This document shows, piece after piece, positions 16,911 to 24,546 of a DNA stretch of 57,631 nucleotides. Both the position numbers and the translations under genes were made by a program. The stretch is from JBDKFK01 sp039798745 (lineage in GTDB: Bacteria > Patescibacteriota > Microgenomatia > UBA1406 > GWC2-37-13). The DNA lies in assembly GCA_039798745.1 (NCBI GenBank), contig JBDKFK010000008.1:1-57631 (forward strand), read 5' to 3'. The notes under the pieces were generated by a model that was not told where the DNA came from, searched no databases, and was given only the letters and a program-made list of their open reading frames with translations. Within the stretch, counting starts at the first letter, position 1, and each line of letters opens with the position of its first letter.

Positions 16911-17327
16911 TTATTTCTGTTCGTGAGTATCGCAATAGTAATTAATTGCATCCCTCAGCCATTGTGCCAGGCTCGGTCTAAACTTGTCATAAAACGCGGT
17001 AAACCTTGGATCGGTAACATACATATTCCCCAGACCCCGATACATTTCGTAGGAACAATCATAGAATGTTTCGATTCCTTTATGATGCTGTGCTACCAGC
17101 TTCTGAACTTCATCGCTTTTTACATCCAAATCCATCGCGTCAGCAAGCTGCTGTGTAAACTTTTTCCCTTCTTCCTTGATGCGATTGTAATCAGCTTTTG
17201 TCCAGTGTTTGGTGCGTTCCATAGACTGTTTATAGGCATCGGTATGTCCCCAGCGTTTTTTGGCTTCTTCCATGTTTTCTTTGAGCTCCTTGTCATCAAA
17301 CGAAGCGAACAGGTCGTTGTTATTCAT
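16911..17327 (-). CDS. Internal in-frame TipAS-only product
   Basis: Inside the regulator gene, AAAGGAGGTGA (17332-17342) precedes an in-frame ATG (Met111 of the long protein) by 7 nt from the GGAGG core, exactly at the domain boundary. In Streptomyces tipA a ligand-binding-only TipAS form is made from an internal start; this site would do the same, giving a 138-residue drug-sequestering protein. It is an inference from the ribosome-binding site. Confidence 0.55.
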   Translation of the reverse strand: MNNNDLFASFDDKELKENMEEAKKRWGHTDAYKQSMERTKHWTKADYNRIKEEGKKFTQQLADAMDLDVKSDEVQKLVAQHHKGIETFYDCSYEMYRGLGNMYVTDPRFTAFYDKFRPSLAQWLRDAINYYCDTHEQK

Positions 17328-17657
17328 AGTTTCACCTCCTTTCAGAGTTTTATCTATCGAACTAATAAGGTCAGTAATCCGCTTCTTTTTGAGCTCCAGT
17401 AGTTTCTTTTGATCTTTAAGTGCTTCCTGCTGATTAAAGTTGGGCGCACTGAGCATCTTCGTAATATCCTCCAGAGGAAACTCCAGTTCACGGAAAAAAA
17501 GTATCTGCTGGAGTCTGACAAGCTCTTTCTCCTGATAATATCGGTACCCATTTTCCTTTATAAAGGAAGGCTTGAGCAATCCGATCTCATCATAGTAATG
17601 GAGCGTGCGTGCGCTGACTCCGGCGAGCTGGGCTAATTGATTTACGGTATAGTTCAT
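16911..17657 (-). CDS. tipA-like: MerR-family regulator with TipAS ligand-binding domain
   Basis: The 248-residue protein has an N-terminal MerR winged helix domain (YTVNQLAQLAGVSARTLHYYDEIGLLKP), a coiled-coil dimerisation helix (about 75-108), and a C-terminal TipAS antibiotic-recognition domain (Trp, His and Tyr-rich, from residue 111). TipA/Mta-type proteins bind thiopeptides or other hydrophobic drugs and activate resistance genes by untwisting a 19-bp-spaced promoter. The ATG at 17657 starts directly at the MerR motif. A strong internal Shine-Dalgarno and ATG at 17327 would make the TipAS domain alone. No efflux gene is adjacent, so it may regulate itself or the flanking operons. Confidence 0.9.
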   Translation of the reverse strand: MNYTVNQLAQLAGVSARTLHYYDEIGLLKPSFIKENGYRYYQEKELVRLQQILFFRELEFPLEDITKMLSAPNFNQQEALKDQKKLLELKKKRITDLISSIDKTLKGGETMNNNDLFASFDDKELKENMEEAKKRWGHTDAYKQSMERTKHWTKADYNRIKEEGKKFTQQLADAMDLDVKSDEVQKLVAQHHKGIETFYDCSYEMYRGLGNMYVTDPRFTAFYDKFRPSLAQWLRDAINYYCDTHEQK

Positions 17658-17666
17658 ATAATCCGT

Positions 17667-17697
17667 ATTATAAACCATCACGTAACGTTAGAGTCAA
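17667..17697 (-). promoter_or_regulatory. MerR-type promoter/operator of the tipA-like gene
   Basis: TTGACT (minus strand, 17692-17697) and TATAAT (17667-17672) are separated by 19 bp, the overlong spacing used by MerR activators, with a TAACGTTA dyad core between them. The ATG is 9 bp past the -10. Autoregulation by the encoded protein is likely. Confidence 0.8.
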
Positions 17698-17741
17698 GGG
17701 GAAGATGCGCTGAATAGTAACTTAAGGAAGAAGACTAACTT

Positions 17742-17816
17742 TGGAGCGGAGTACGGGATTCGAACCCGTGACCCTCTGTTTGGAAAACAGATATTCTACC
17801 GCTGAACTAACTCCGC
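17742..17816 (-). tRNA. tRNA-Gly (TCC)
   Basis: Acceptor arms GCGGAGT and ACTCCGC pair, with discriminator T and an encoded CCA. The anticodon stem TCTGT/ACAGA encloses TTTCCAA, giving anticodon TCC. Unlike the Ser and Leu tRNAs in this window, CCA is genomically encoded. Confidence 0.95.
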
Positions 17817-17873
17817 TATACGTAACTCTTTCTATGCCTCTATTATACCAATTTTCGGCTAAAAATTGGTATT

Positions 17874-18098
17874 TGTTATAATTCACTCTACATATAGCCC
17901 CGGATCCCTGCATAACCGGTACTGTATTGGTGTTCTTTGAAAGTCTGTGGATATATACGTTAAAGGGTACAGAGAGAATGATAATGTCTATTGTCATCTG
18001 TCCGCACCCTTTAACGTGCACCCCCAAATTATCCCCGTGTCCTATCCCCTGCTCCCGCAACGGGAGCATCTGTATCATCACACAATGGAGGTATCATT
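17874..18098 (+). promoter_or_regulatory. Structured 5' leader of operon B
   Basis: An extended -10 (TG-T-TATAAT, 17877-17882), 48-nt spacer, TGTTCTTTGA box (17931-17940), a perfect 12-bp stem ACGTTAAAGGGT/ACCCTTTAACGT (17957-17968 with 18006-18017) continued by ACAGA/TCTGT, an inner hairpin (17978-17985 with 17990-17997), a second hairpin TGCTCCCG-CAA-CGGGAGCA (18050-18068), then GGAGGT and the ATG. It matches the operon A leader in order, spacing and structure, with stem covariation. Confidence 0.65.
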
Positions 18099-18386
18099 AT
18101 GTCAAACGGTCCGAACACGACGCCTCTGACTGAAGAAGAGATCCGGCGGGGCTTTGGCTACTGCGAACTTCACCGGCTTCTCGGCGGTCAGCGACTGCTC
18201 AACTGTTCACTGCAACAGTTTGTTGAAGCCTGCATTCAAGCAGAGCGTTCATATGATGCTTTGCAGGATGCCGATCAGCACATTAAGGATGATATGGTTG
18301 TCAGCGCTGAGGTATTCCTAGGGCGGCAACCTATCTTCACCTGGCAGCATGTTGTTGATGAACGCAACCGGCGGATGCAACAGTAA
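18099..18386 (+). CDS. Unknown small soluble protein, operon B gene 1
   Basis: The 95-residue protein is predicted helical, with no membrane segment or recognised motif. It contains two Cys and several aromatic residues (FTWQHVV near the end). A GGAGGT Shine-Dalgarno is optimally placed. It is the first gene of operon B under the structured leader, as the 217-residue gene is in operon A; the two proteins show no obvious sequence similarity. Confidence 0.6.
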   Translation: MSNGPNTTPLTEEEIRRGFGYCELHRLLGGQRLLNCSLQQFVEACIQAERSYDALQDADQHIKDDMVVSAEVFLGRQPIFTWQHVVDERNRRMQQ

Positions 18387-18417
18387 GCGAAAGTCGCTTT
18401 AACACAAGGAGGTTCGC

Positions 18418-18921
18418 ATGAAACATCAAAGTCCTCTTGTCCGCATAGGTATACCGTTTCTGGAGTGGCATCCGGCAGTGGTTTATTCACTGCTTGTACT
18501 CATAGGTCAGCTATTGGTTAGTCTTCCGATAGCCTGGTCTGTGAATCGTCTCAATGTTCCGGCAAGCCACAACGGATGGACCTATGTATTGCTTGTGGCT
18601 TATGGTCTTGGTGTATCTGCAATCGCGATCTATGGAGTGCACAAGACCCGGGCGCGGTATGTGCGCCAACTTGAAGTGCTTAAGATCGAAGAACTGCAAC
18701 AATTTCTGAGCCGTGCGGAGTCCCATGAGATACTCCTTGGTTCGTATCAGGGAGCTTATTCTGTGGGCATCAGCCGTGATCCGGCACATGGCAAGGCTCT
18801 TGTTATTCACCTTCGTATCGCGGGTGATGACAGGATGGATATCCCTTCGGCCGTTGATGTAAATGGCGAACAGGTGCCGGTTCTCGTCTCGACGGGATTT
18901 GTGCCGCCTGTTGCGTTGTAA
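18418..18921 (+). CDS. Unknown membrane protein, operon B gene 2
   Basis: The 167-residue protein has two transmembrane helices in its first half (about 22-43 and 57-77), a basic KTRARYVRQLEVLK segment, then a soluble strand-rich domain of about 80 residues. AAGGAGGT precedes the ATG. The layout (two helices and one soluble domain) mirrors operon A gene 1 with the order reversed. Family unknown. Confidence 0.6.
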   Translation: MKHQSPLVRIGIPFLEWHPAVVYSLLVLIGQLLVSLPIAWSVNRLNVPASHNGWTYVLLVAYGLGVSAIAIYGVHKTRARYVRQLEVLKIEELQQFLSRAESHEILLGSYQGAYSVGISRDPAHGKALVIHLRIAGDDRMDIPSAVDVNGEQVPVLVSTGFVPPVAL

Positions 18922-18930
18922 GGAGGTCAG

Positions 18931-19452
18931 ATGGACACTGTAACTATTCGCGTTACCTCGACCGATGAGGGTTTCGCGAAGATCGATGGTCTGCTCACCC
19001 GCGCCGGTATGGACTTCCGGCAGTTTGTTGTATGGGCAATGGAAACCCACAGCGATCTGCTGGCATCATTTCGCGCGGGCGAATCGCTTTATTTGGGCAC
19101 GCTTGACAGCCTGGAATCCAAAGTCATGCTGTTTGGCATTCATACGCCCGATACAGAGAGGGCACGTCTGCTCAATAGACAAGAAGGCATCGCGCCACGT
19201 CAGCGGGCGATATCGGTGGAGCGGGAGTGGCTTGACCGTATGAAGGTCGCTCTTGCAGAAGGATCTGACAATCAGAATCCACTTTCGGATACTGAGATCC
19301 GTCAGGTATTTGCCCAGGCGATGCGCAACTACACCTTTCTTCTGGAGCAGGTTGCCAACGGCAGGTGGCTGTACTGGGGCACGGTTCCCGTACGGGTGCA
19401 TAGACTTCGCGGGTCACACCGTTTACACACGGTAACCCGTACGTCTTCCTGA
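18931..19452 (+). CDS. Unknown soluble protein, operon B gene 3
   Basis: The 173-residue protein starts with a short strand-helix unit (TVTIRVTSTDEGFAKIDGLL) and is otherwise helical, ending in a basic Arg/His-rich tail that may be disordered. It follows gene 2 by 9 bp with an AAGGAGGTC Shine-Dalgarno. No family is recognised. A long palindrome follows about 20 bp after the stop. Confidence 0.6.
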   Translation: MDTVTIRVTSTDEGFAKIDGLLTRAGMDFRQFVVWAMETHSDLLASFRAGESLYLGTLDSLESKVMLFGIHTPDTERARLLNRQEGIAPRQRAISVEREWLDRMKVALAEGSDNQNPLSDTEIRQVFAQAMRNYTFLLEQVANGRWLYWGTVPVRVHRLRGSHRLHTVTRTSS

Positions 19453-19472
19453 TAATCCACAGGCTGACTACT

Positions 19473-19503
19473 GTAGGGACATCTCATCGCGAGATGTCCC
19501 TAC
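19473..19503. terminator. 13-bp palindrome after operon B
   Basis: GTAGGGACATCTC (19473-19485) and GAGATGTCCCTAC (19491-19503) are exact inverted repeats around ATCGC. Position fits a terminator, although there is no T-run; a palindromic intergenic repeat is the alternative. Confidence 0.55.
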
Positions 19504-19587
19504 TGTCATTTATAGTATTTTCGTCCAATAATGTAGTTTTTCTTAAGTATAATAATAGATACCTGTTGAGATTTGCAGCACTTACAC

Positions 19588-20727
19588 ATGAAGAAACTTT
19601 TAATTATTTTTTTCGCAGTCTGTATAGCTATCGCACTTGCGCTCATGCTCAAACTGAGCCAGTTCTATAACAAAATAAACACTGCAAACAAAAACTCAGG
19701 TTTACCGGTTACCGCGATTCCCGAAGATAAAAAAGTATTCAATCTACTTCTTATGGGTTATGGTGGAGCCAATCATGATGGCCCTTATCTTACTGATACC
19801 ATGATGGTGGCACATATTGACATGAAAAAGAAATCTGTCCTTCTTATTTCTATCCCCCGTGATATCTGGACCAAGGTTCCGACAAAATCAAAACAAGACT
19901 TCCACAGCAAAATTAATTCGGTCTATCAGATGGCACTCTACCCTAAAAATTATCCTGATATTGATGTCTCCAGTACCAATGAACAAAGCGCGGCAGAGTT
20001 TGTAAAAGGTATAGTCGGCGATCTGCTAGGTCTGAGAGTTGATAACTACCTCGCGATCGACTTCACCGGTTTTAAAAAAGCTATAGATATACTCGAAGGG
20101 GTTGATGTCCACGTGGAAAAAGCCTTCGATGACTATGAATATCCTGTTGACGGCAAAGAAGATGATCTTTGTGGTAAAGAGCCCTCTGAGCTACCTGAGT
20201 TAGAAAAAATCGCGACAGAATCCCCTACTCTCGCCTTCCCTTGCCGTTATGAGCATCTCCACTTTGACGCAACAGTAACTCACATGGACGGCACCACAGC
20301 GCTCAAATATGTCCGATCACGTCATTCGCTTCAGGACGGTACCGATTTTGGTCGCGCCGCTCGTCAGCAACGCTTACTCGAGGCAGTACGTGAGAAAGTT
20401 GTATCGTTTGGCTTTATTCCCAAAATTCTTCCTTTAATGGATGAACTCAACGCTTATATCCGGACTGATATTGATCTCACCCTCATGAAAAAATTTGTAG
20501 GCGAGATTGGAAACAGCAAGGAATACAAGATATCCACGGTAGTAATTTCCAATGATAATTACTTAAAGAACGCATACTCCACAGAAGGAGGCTTCATACT
20601 TGTTCCTAAGGAAGGCATCGATGAATGGAAAGCAGTACGTACCTGGATTCATAATACGGTCGAAGGGATTACGCCTACACCAACTCCGATGGACTCCCCT
20701 ACCCCATCACCTAAGTTCAAAAAGTAA
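19588..20727 (+). CDS. LytR-CpsA-Psr (LCP) family glycopolymer ligase
   Basis: The 379-residue protein has an N-terminal signal anchor (residues 3-24) and an extracytoplasmic LCP domain with the family's Asp/Arg cluster: LTDTMMVAHID, SIPRDIW, KINSVY, DNYLAIDFTGF and a C-terminal DFGRAARQQRLL. LCP enzymes transfer undecaprenyl-linked glycans onto peptidoglycan or proteins. An insertion with two Cys lies around residues 190-225. The Thr/Pro-rich tail (TPTPTPMDSPTPSP) resembles a wall-spanning linker. The ATG at 19588 is favoured because the hydrophobic anchor follows at once. TATAAT is at 19548-19553. Confidence 0.9.
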   Translation: MKKLLIIFFAVCIAIALALMLKLSQFYNKINTANKNSGLPVTAIPEDKKVFNLLLMGYGGANHDGPYLTDTMMVAHIDMKKKSVLLISIPRDIWTKVPTKSKQDFHSKINSVYQMALYPKNYPDIDVSSTNEQSAAEFVKGIVGDLLGLRVDNYLAIDFTGFKKAIDILEGVDVHVEKAFDDYEYPVDGKEDDLCGKEPSELPELEKIATESPTLAFPCRYEHLHFDATVTHMDGTTALKYVRSRHSLQDGTDFGRAARQQRLLEAVREKVVSFGFIPKILPLMDELNAYIRTDIDLTLMKKFVGEIGNSKEYKISTVVISNDNYLKNAYSTEGGFILVPKEGIDEWKAVRTWIHNTVEGITPTPTPMDSPTPSPKFKK

Positions 20728-20745
20728 CGGACTTTTGGAGAGTGA

Positions 20746-20751
20746 TATACT
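20746..20751 (+). promoter_or_regulatory. -10 box of the 20758 gene
   Basis: TATACT lies 6 bp before the ATG, predicting a leaderless start; no Shine-Dalgarno is present. Confidence 0.4.
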
Positions 20752-20757
20752 AGTATA

Positions 20758-22089
20758 ATGTCAAAAAAACTCTGGATAGTTTTGGGAATCGCTTTTTTAC
20801 TCCGTCTTATCGCGCTCAATCAATCGCTCTGGCTAGATGAAGCAACGACGGCCAAAGTTGTGATGCACTACTCCCCTATTGATATTGTAAGACAGTTTTC
20901 GCCTAACGACTTTCATCCGCCTCTCTATTATTTGTTTATGAAACTATGGACTTCTGTATGGGGGTACAGTGAAATAGCGTTAAGGATGCCTTCTGTTATC
21001 TTTGCGCTGCTCGTGGGTATTGTGGTATATAACATAGGGTCATTGATGAAAAAGGGAGCCGGTATATGGGCTGCTGTATTTTTTCTCTTTAATCCGTTGA
21101 TTATGTACTATTCTCAGGAAGCACGGATGTATACGTTGATTGTCTTTCTCCTTAGTTTTGCGCTCCTTTTCTTTCTTAAAGCTATCGATGAAGGGAAAAA
21201 GAGCGACATAGTGTTATTTAATATAAGCGTTGGGTTAAGTGTTCTTACGTTTTATGGCTCCGTATTCTTTATCGCTGCTTTTTATATATATCTTTTGTGT
21301 ACCAAAAAATTCACTATCTTATTACGTCTTCTTCCCGGTTCTGTAATCGGCTTTGCCATTATCTCTCCTCTTCTCTACACCCAGCTTATGCATAGCCAGG
21401 AAGCTCTAGCGATAGTAAAGAACTGGTCGTTAGTACTGGGAACTATAACTCTTAAAAATCTTTTTCTGATACCGCTCAAATTTTCTATCGGAAGAATACA
21501 GTACTATCCAAAGAGCCTCTATTACTTTACCGCAGGTCTGTGGACATGCGTTATAACATACTTTGCAATAAGAGGTGGATTAAGGAACAGACGGATGGGT
21601 TATTTTTTCGTTACTCCGCTTATCCTTGGTATTGTTTTTTCTCTGTTCACCCCTCTTCTTCAATATTTTCGTTTTCTCTTTCTTCTCGTTCCACTCACTC
21701 TTATTCTGGCTGTTGCTACAGAACATCGTTGGCAGCGAATACTCATAGCGGCAGGCTATGTTGTCTGTTCCTTGGTCTATTTGTTTCTTCCCCTGTATCA
21801 TCGCGAGGACTGGAAGGGACTTTCATCCCGGTTAACAAAAGAGGTGTATATTATTGAGTCATCAGCTGATCCTATACGTTACTATCGGCCTGATGTAACT
21901 ATCTATGACTTGAGAGGTATAGAAAAAGCTACATCAGGGAAAAAACAACTCTCAGTAGTGCCGTATACAGCGGAGATTTATGGTTTTGATTATGCCTCAT
22001 TACTCGAAAAGAAAGGCTTTTCTGTCTCCGACAGGAAGGATTATAGAAGCGTGATATATGAGCGCTGGACCAGGAAAAGTGGCCGTTAA
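20758..22089 (+). CDS. GT39/ArnT-like membrane glycosyltransferase
   Basis: The 443-residue polytopic protein has about ten helices, LWLDEA in the first extracytoplasmic loop (the acidic metal/acceptor motif of GT-C enzymes), FHPPLYYLFMKLW, EIALRMPS, and YYSQEARMY, all typical of the PMT/ArnT superfamily that uses polyprenyl-phosphate sugars outside the membrane. Its last 4 bp overlap the end of the convergent flippase gene. It probably modifies the glycan attached by the neighbouring LCP protein. Confidence 0.87.
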   Translation: MSKKLWIVLGIAFLLRLIALNQSLWLDEATTAKVVMHYSPIDIVRQFSPNDFHPPLYYLFMKLWTSVWGYSEIALRMPSVIFALLVGIVVYNIGSLMKKGAGIWAAVFFLFNPLIMYYSQEARMYTLIVFLLSFALLFFLKAIDEGKKSDIVLFNISVGLSVLTFYGSVFFIAAFYIYLLCTKKFTILLRLLPGSVIGFAIISPLLYTQLMHSQEALAIVKNWSLVLGTITLKNLFLIPLKFSIGRIQYYPKSLYYFTAGLWTCVITYFAIRGGLRNRRMGYFFVTPLILGIVFSLFTPLLQYFRFLFLLVPLTLILAVATEHRWQRILIAAGYVVCSLVYLFLPLYHREDWKGLSSRLTKEVYIIESSADPIRYYRPDVTIYDLRGIEKATSGKKQLSVVPYTAEIYGFDYASLLEKKGFSVSDRKDYRSVIYERWTRKSGR

Positions 22090-23366
22090 TCCTCCATTCT
22101 ATGATACTCATAGAACGCGGCGATGGTAAGTATAACCGTGTTCACGATAAAAGCTACAGCAACAGCAATGGGCGGTCCCATAACACCCTTTTGTGGTATG
22201 AGGTAGTAACACATACCGGTCAGAACTATAAAAAAGGCGATATTTGCGACAAGTATATAACGCGGTTTCTTGACTGTATATAAGAGGAACAGGAGCGGCA
22301 AATTTGAGAGCGCGTTAATGATGAATGAAAGGCTTAATGCTTTGGTTATTCTGGCGGTCTGCGCAAATGTATCGGTAAAAAATAGAGTAAAAACCCAGGT
22401 CGGCGTGAGGTACAGCAGAAGAAACAGACTGCTAGGAATAAGTAAATACAAAAATCCCGTCTTCATCTGAGAAATAACTTCCCGTTTACTCTTGATATTG
22501 GAAAATGCCGGAGAAAGTACCTGAGTTATGCTGATGATTGTTGTTATGATGGTGAGAATAATTTTCTGTGACAATCCATAAAAACCTACTTCCGCCTTTG
22601 ACCTAAAGTAAGAAAGCAGAAACAGGTCCATACGAAGTCCCAAATTAAGGAATTGAGCTCCGATAAAGTAGGTCAATGTATATTTAAACCGGAACTCTTC
22701 TTTATCTATCTTTGATTTGTAAAGAATATATACAAGCTCCCTCTTTTCGATAAAGAGCAGGAGAAAGAAAATCAGAGGTCCGAGTATTCCAAATACAAAT
22801 ATAACAGACGAAACAGTTACATTATGCGTGAACATGAGGTATAAAATGATAAGGGTTTTGATAAGGTTTGAGGCGTTGTTATATATATTCGCCTTCATAA
22901 AGTGTTTTGCGGCGAACATGCAGTTTGAGATAAAGTTTTGCCATATAAAAAACAGTACAGATATTGAGGTAAGATACAGGTCAGAAAGCGGCGCTCCTGT
23001 CTTGAAAAATACCTTATCCATATACGGGAAGAATATAAAAAGCAGAGTTATGACAACGACGGAAAAGATTGATTGGTAGAAAAATGTGCTTTTGATGAAT
23101 TTATACAGGTCCTCTGATTTTTGATTATAGAGAGGCGGCAAGTATGAATAGATTGTCGCTGTAGTTCCGAAATCAAGAATATTGGCTAGCACATAAGCTA
23201 TTCCCAGAAGTACGCTCAGTACGCCATACTGGGAGGGATCGAGGATGCGCACAAGAACGAGCGCAAAAAAAGCAGTAAAAACCACATTGAGATAGTTGCC
23301 TATGGTGTTTACTATTACATCGCGACTTGTCGGTCTTTTTATGAAGTCGAATACTTTTGAAATCAT
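22086..23366 (-). CDS. Oligosaccharide flippase, Wzx family
   Basis: The 426-residue protein has 12 or so hydrophobic helices and the MATE/polysaccharide-export pattern: NTIGNYLNVVFTAFFALVLVRILDPSQYGVLS at the start, and a FNIKSKRE loop midway. Wzx proteins flip lipid-linked repeat units across the membrane. Length is normal. It is convergent with the GT39-like gene and divergent from gmd. Confidence 0.87.
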   Translation of the reverse strand: MISKVFDFIKRPTSRDVIVNTIGNYLNVVFTAFFALVLVRILDPSQYGVLSVLLGIAYVLANILDFGTTATIYSYLPPLYNQKSEDLYKFIKSTFFYQSIFSVVVITLLFIFFPYMDKVFFKTGAPLSDLYLTSISVLFFIWQNFISNCMFAAKHFMKANIYNNASNLIKTLIILYLMFTHNVTVSSVIFVFGILGPLIFFLLLFIEKRELVYILYKSKIDKEEFRFKYTLTYFIGAQFLNLGLRMDLFLLSYFRSKAEVGFYGLSQKIILTIITTIISITQVLSPAFSNIKSKREVISQMKTGFLYLLIPSSLFLLLYLTPTWVFTLFFTDTFAQTARITKALSLSFIINALSNLPLLFLLYTVKKPRYILVANIAFFIVLTGMCYYLIPQKGVMGPPIAVAVAFIVNTVILTIAAFYEYHRMED

Positions 23367-23494
23367 GTTGTAATTTTATCATAATAGAGGCTACTAAAGT
23401 AACGTCTGGAATCCATTATCAGCTGACAATTACGCCAGATTCATGTACAATGAGGAACTATCGGACATTATTGAGTTTCCCCATATAAAATCAT

Positions 23495-24469
23495 ATGAAA
23501 AAAGCACTGATAACAGGGATCTTAGGCCAGGATGGACCTTATTTAGCTAAGCTTCTTCTTGAAAAAGGATATAAGGTATACGGTGTCATGAGACGCTATT
23601 CTAATCCCAACTTTGAAAATATTGAATATCTGGGTATCTCCGACGGCATTGAGTTTATCGATGGAGATCTTACCGACGAGGCTTCATTGCTGAATATAGT
23701 AAAGGCGGTCCGCCCTGATGAAGTCTATAATCTTGCTGCTCAGTCTTTTGTAGGATCTTCGTGGGAGCAGGCAAAACTTACCACAGAGATTAACGCGCTT
23801 GGAGTATTGTATTTACTCAACGCTCTCAAATTCTTCAGCCCGACAAGCAAGTACTATCAGGCTTCTACTTCGGAAATGTTTGGTCTTTCTCATAATAATG
23901 GCTTTCAGGACGAAGAGACCATGTTTCATCCTCGAAGTCCCTACGGCGTCTCCAAAGTATACGCATACTGGATGACCGTGAACTTTAGAGAATCATATAA
24001 CATGTATACCTGTAATGGTATTTTATTCAATCATGAGTCTCCCCTTCGCGGTATCCAGTTTGTAACCAGAAAAATAACTGACGGTGTTGCTAAGATCAAG
24101 CTGGGACTCGCCAAAGATCTTCACCTGGGCAACCTCGAACCCAGAAGAGACTGGGGATTTGCCGGTGATTATGTTGAAGCAATGTATCTTATGCTTCAGC
24201 AGGATAAGCCCGATGATTTTGTAGTAGCAACAGGCGAAAATCATAGTGTTGAAGAGTTTGTAGTACAGGCATTTAAGCATGTGGGTATCAACGACTGGCA
24301 TAAATATGTAAAAATCGACCCTCGGTTTAAGCGTCCAGCAGAAGTGCCCAACCTCAAAGGAAGAGCTGACAAAGCGCGTAAACAGCTAGGTTGGACTCCG
24401 AAAACACCATTTGAAGATCTTGTAAAGATGATGGTAGATGCAGATTTGAAGAGACTTAAAAATAAGTAA
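23495..24469 (+). CDS. gmd: GDP-mannose 4,6-dehydratase
   Basis: The 324-residue enzyme has the NAD(P) motif TGILGQDGPYL (7-17), NLAAQSFVGSSW, the STSEMFG motif with catalytic Ser/Thr-Glu, Y150-x-x-x-K154 (PYGVSK), and the Gmd-specific LFNHESPLRG and RRDWGFAGDYVEAMY. It makes GDP-4-keto-6-deoxymannose, precursor of fucose, rhamnose and perosamine. It is slightly shorter than usual (about 340-370). No partner reductase is next to it, but aminotransferases occur at 48-54 kb. Confidence 0.92.
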   Translation: MKKALITGILGQDGPYLAKLLLEKGYKVYGVMRRYSNPNFENIEYLGISDGIEFIDGDLTDEASLLNIVKAVRPDEVYNLAAQSFVGSSWEQAKLTTEINALGVLYLLNALKFFSPTSKYYQASTSEMFGLSHNNGFQDEETMFHPRSPYGVSKVYAYWMTVNFRESYNMYTCNGILFNHESPLRGIQFVTRKITDGVAKIKLGLAKDLHLGNLEPRRDWGFAGDYVEAMYLMLQQDKPDDFVVATGENHSVEEFVVQAFKHVGINDWHKYVKIDPRFKRPAEVPNLKGRADKARKQLGWTPKTPFEDLVKMMVDADLKRLKNK

Positions 24470-24511
24470 TAGTGTTTGCATATATCAGATTCATTCTTCT
24501 ATAATCTATCT

Positions 24512-24538
24512 AAATAGTGTCGCCAATCGTCACTATTT
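24512..24538 (+). other. Hairpin between gmd and the acyltransferase
   Basis: AAATAGTG (24512-24519) pairs with CACTATTT (24531-24538), with two further CG pairs inside. A TATAAT at 24500-24505 lies just upstream, so the hairpin would be in the 5' leader of the next gene. A gmd terminator is the alternative. Confidence 0.4.
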
Positions 24539-24546
24539 GTATTCAT

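Noticed and set aside
16923..17402. 159-residue plus-strand ORF
   Set aside because: It lies antisense to the TipA-like regulator, whose domains are unmistakable.
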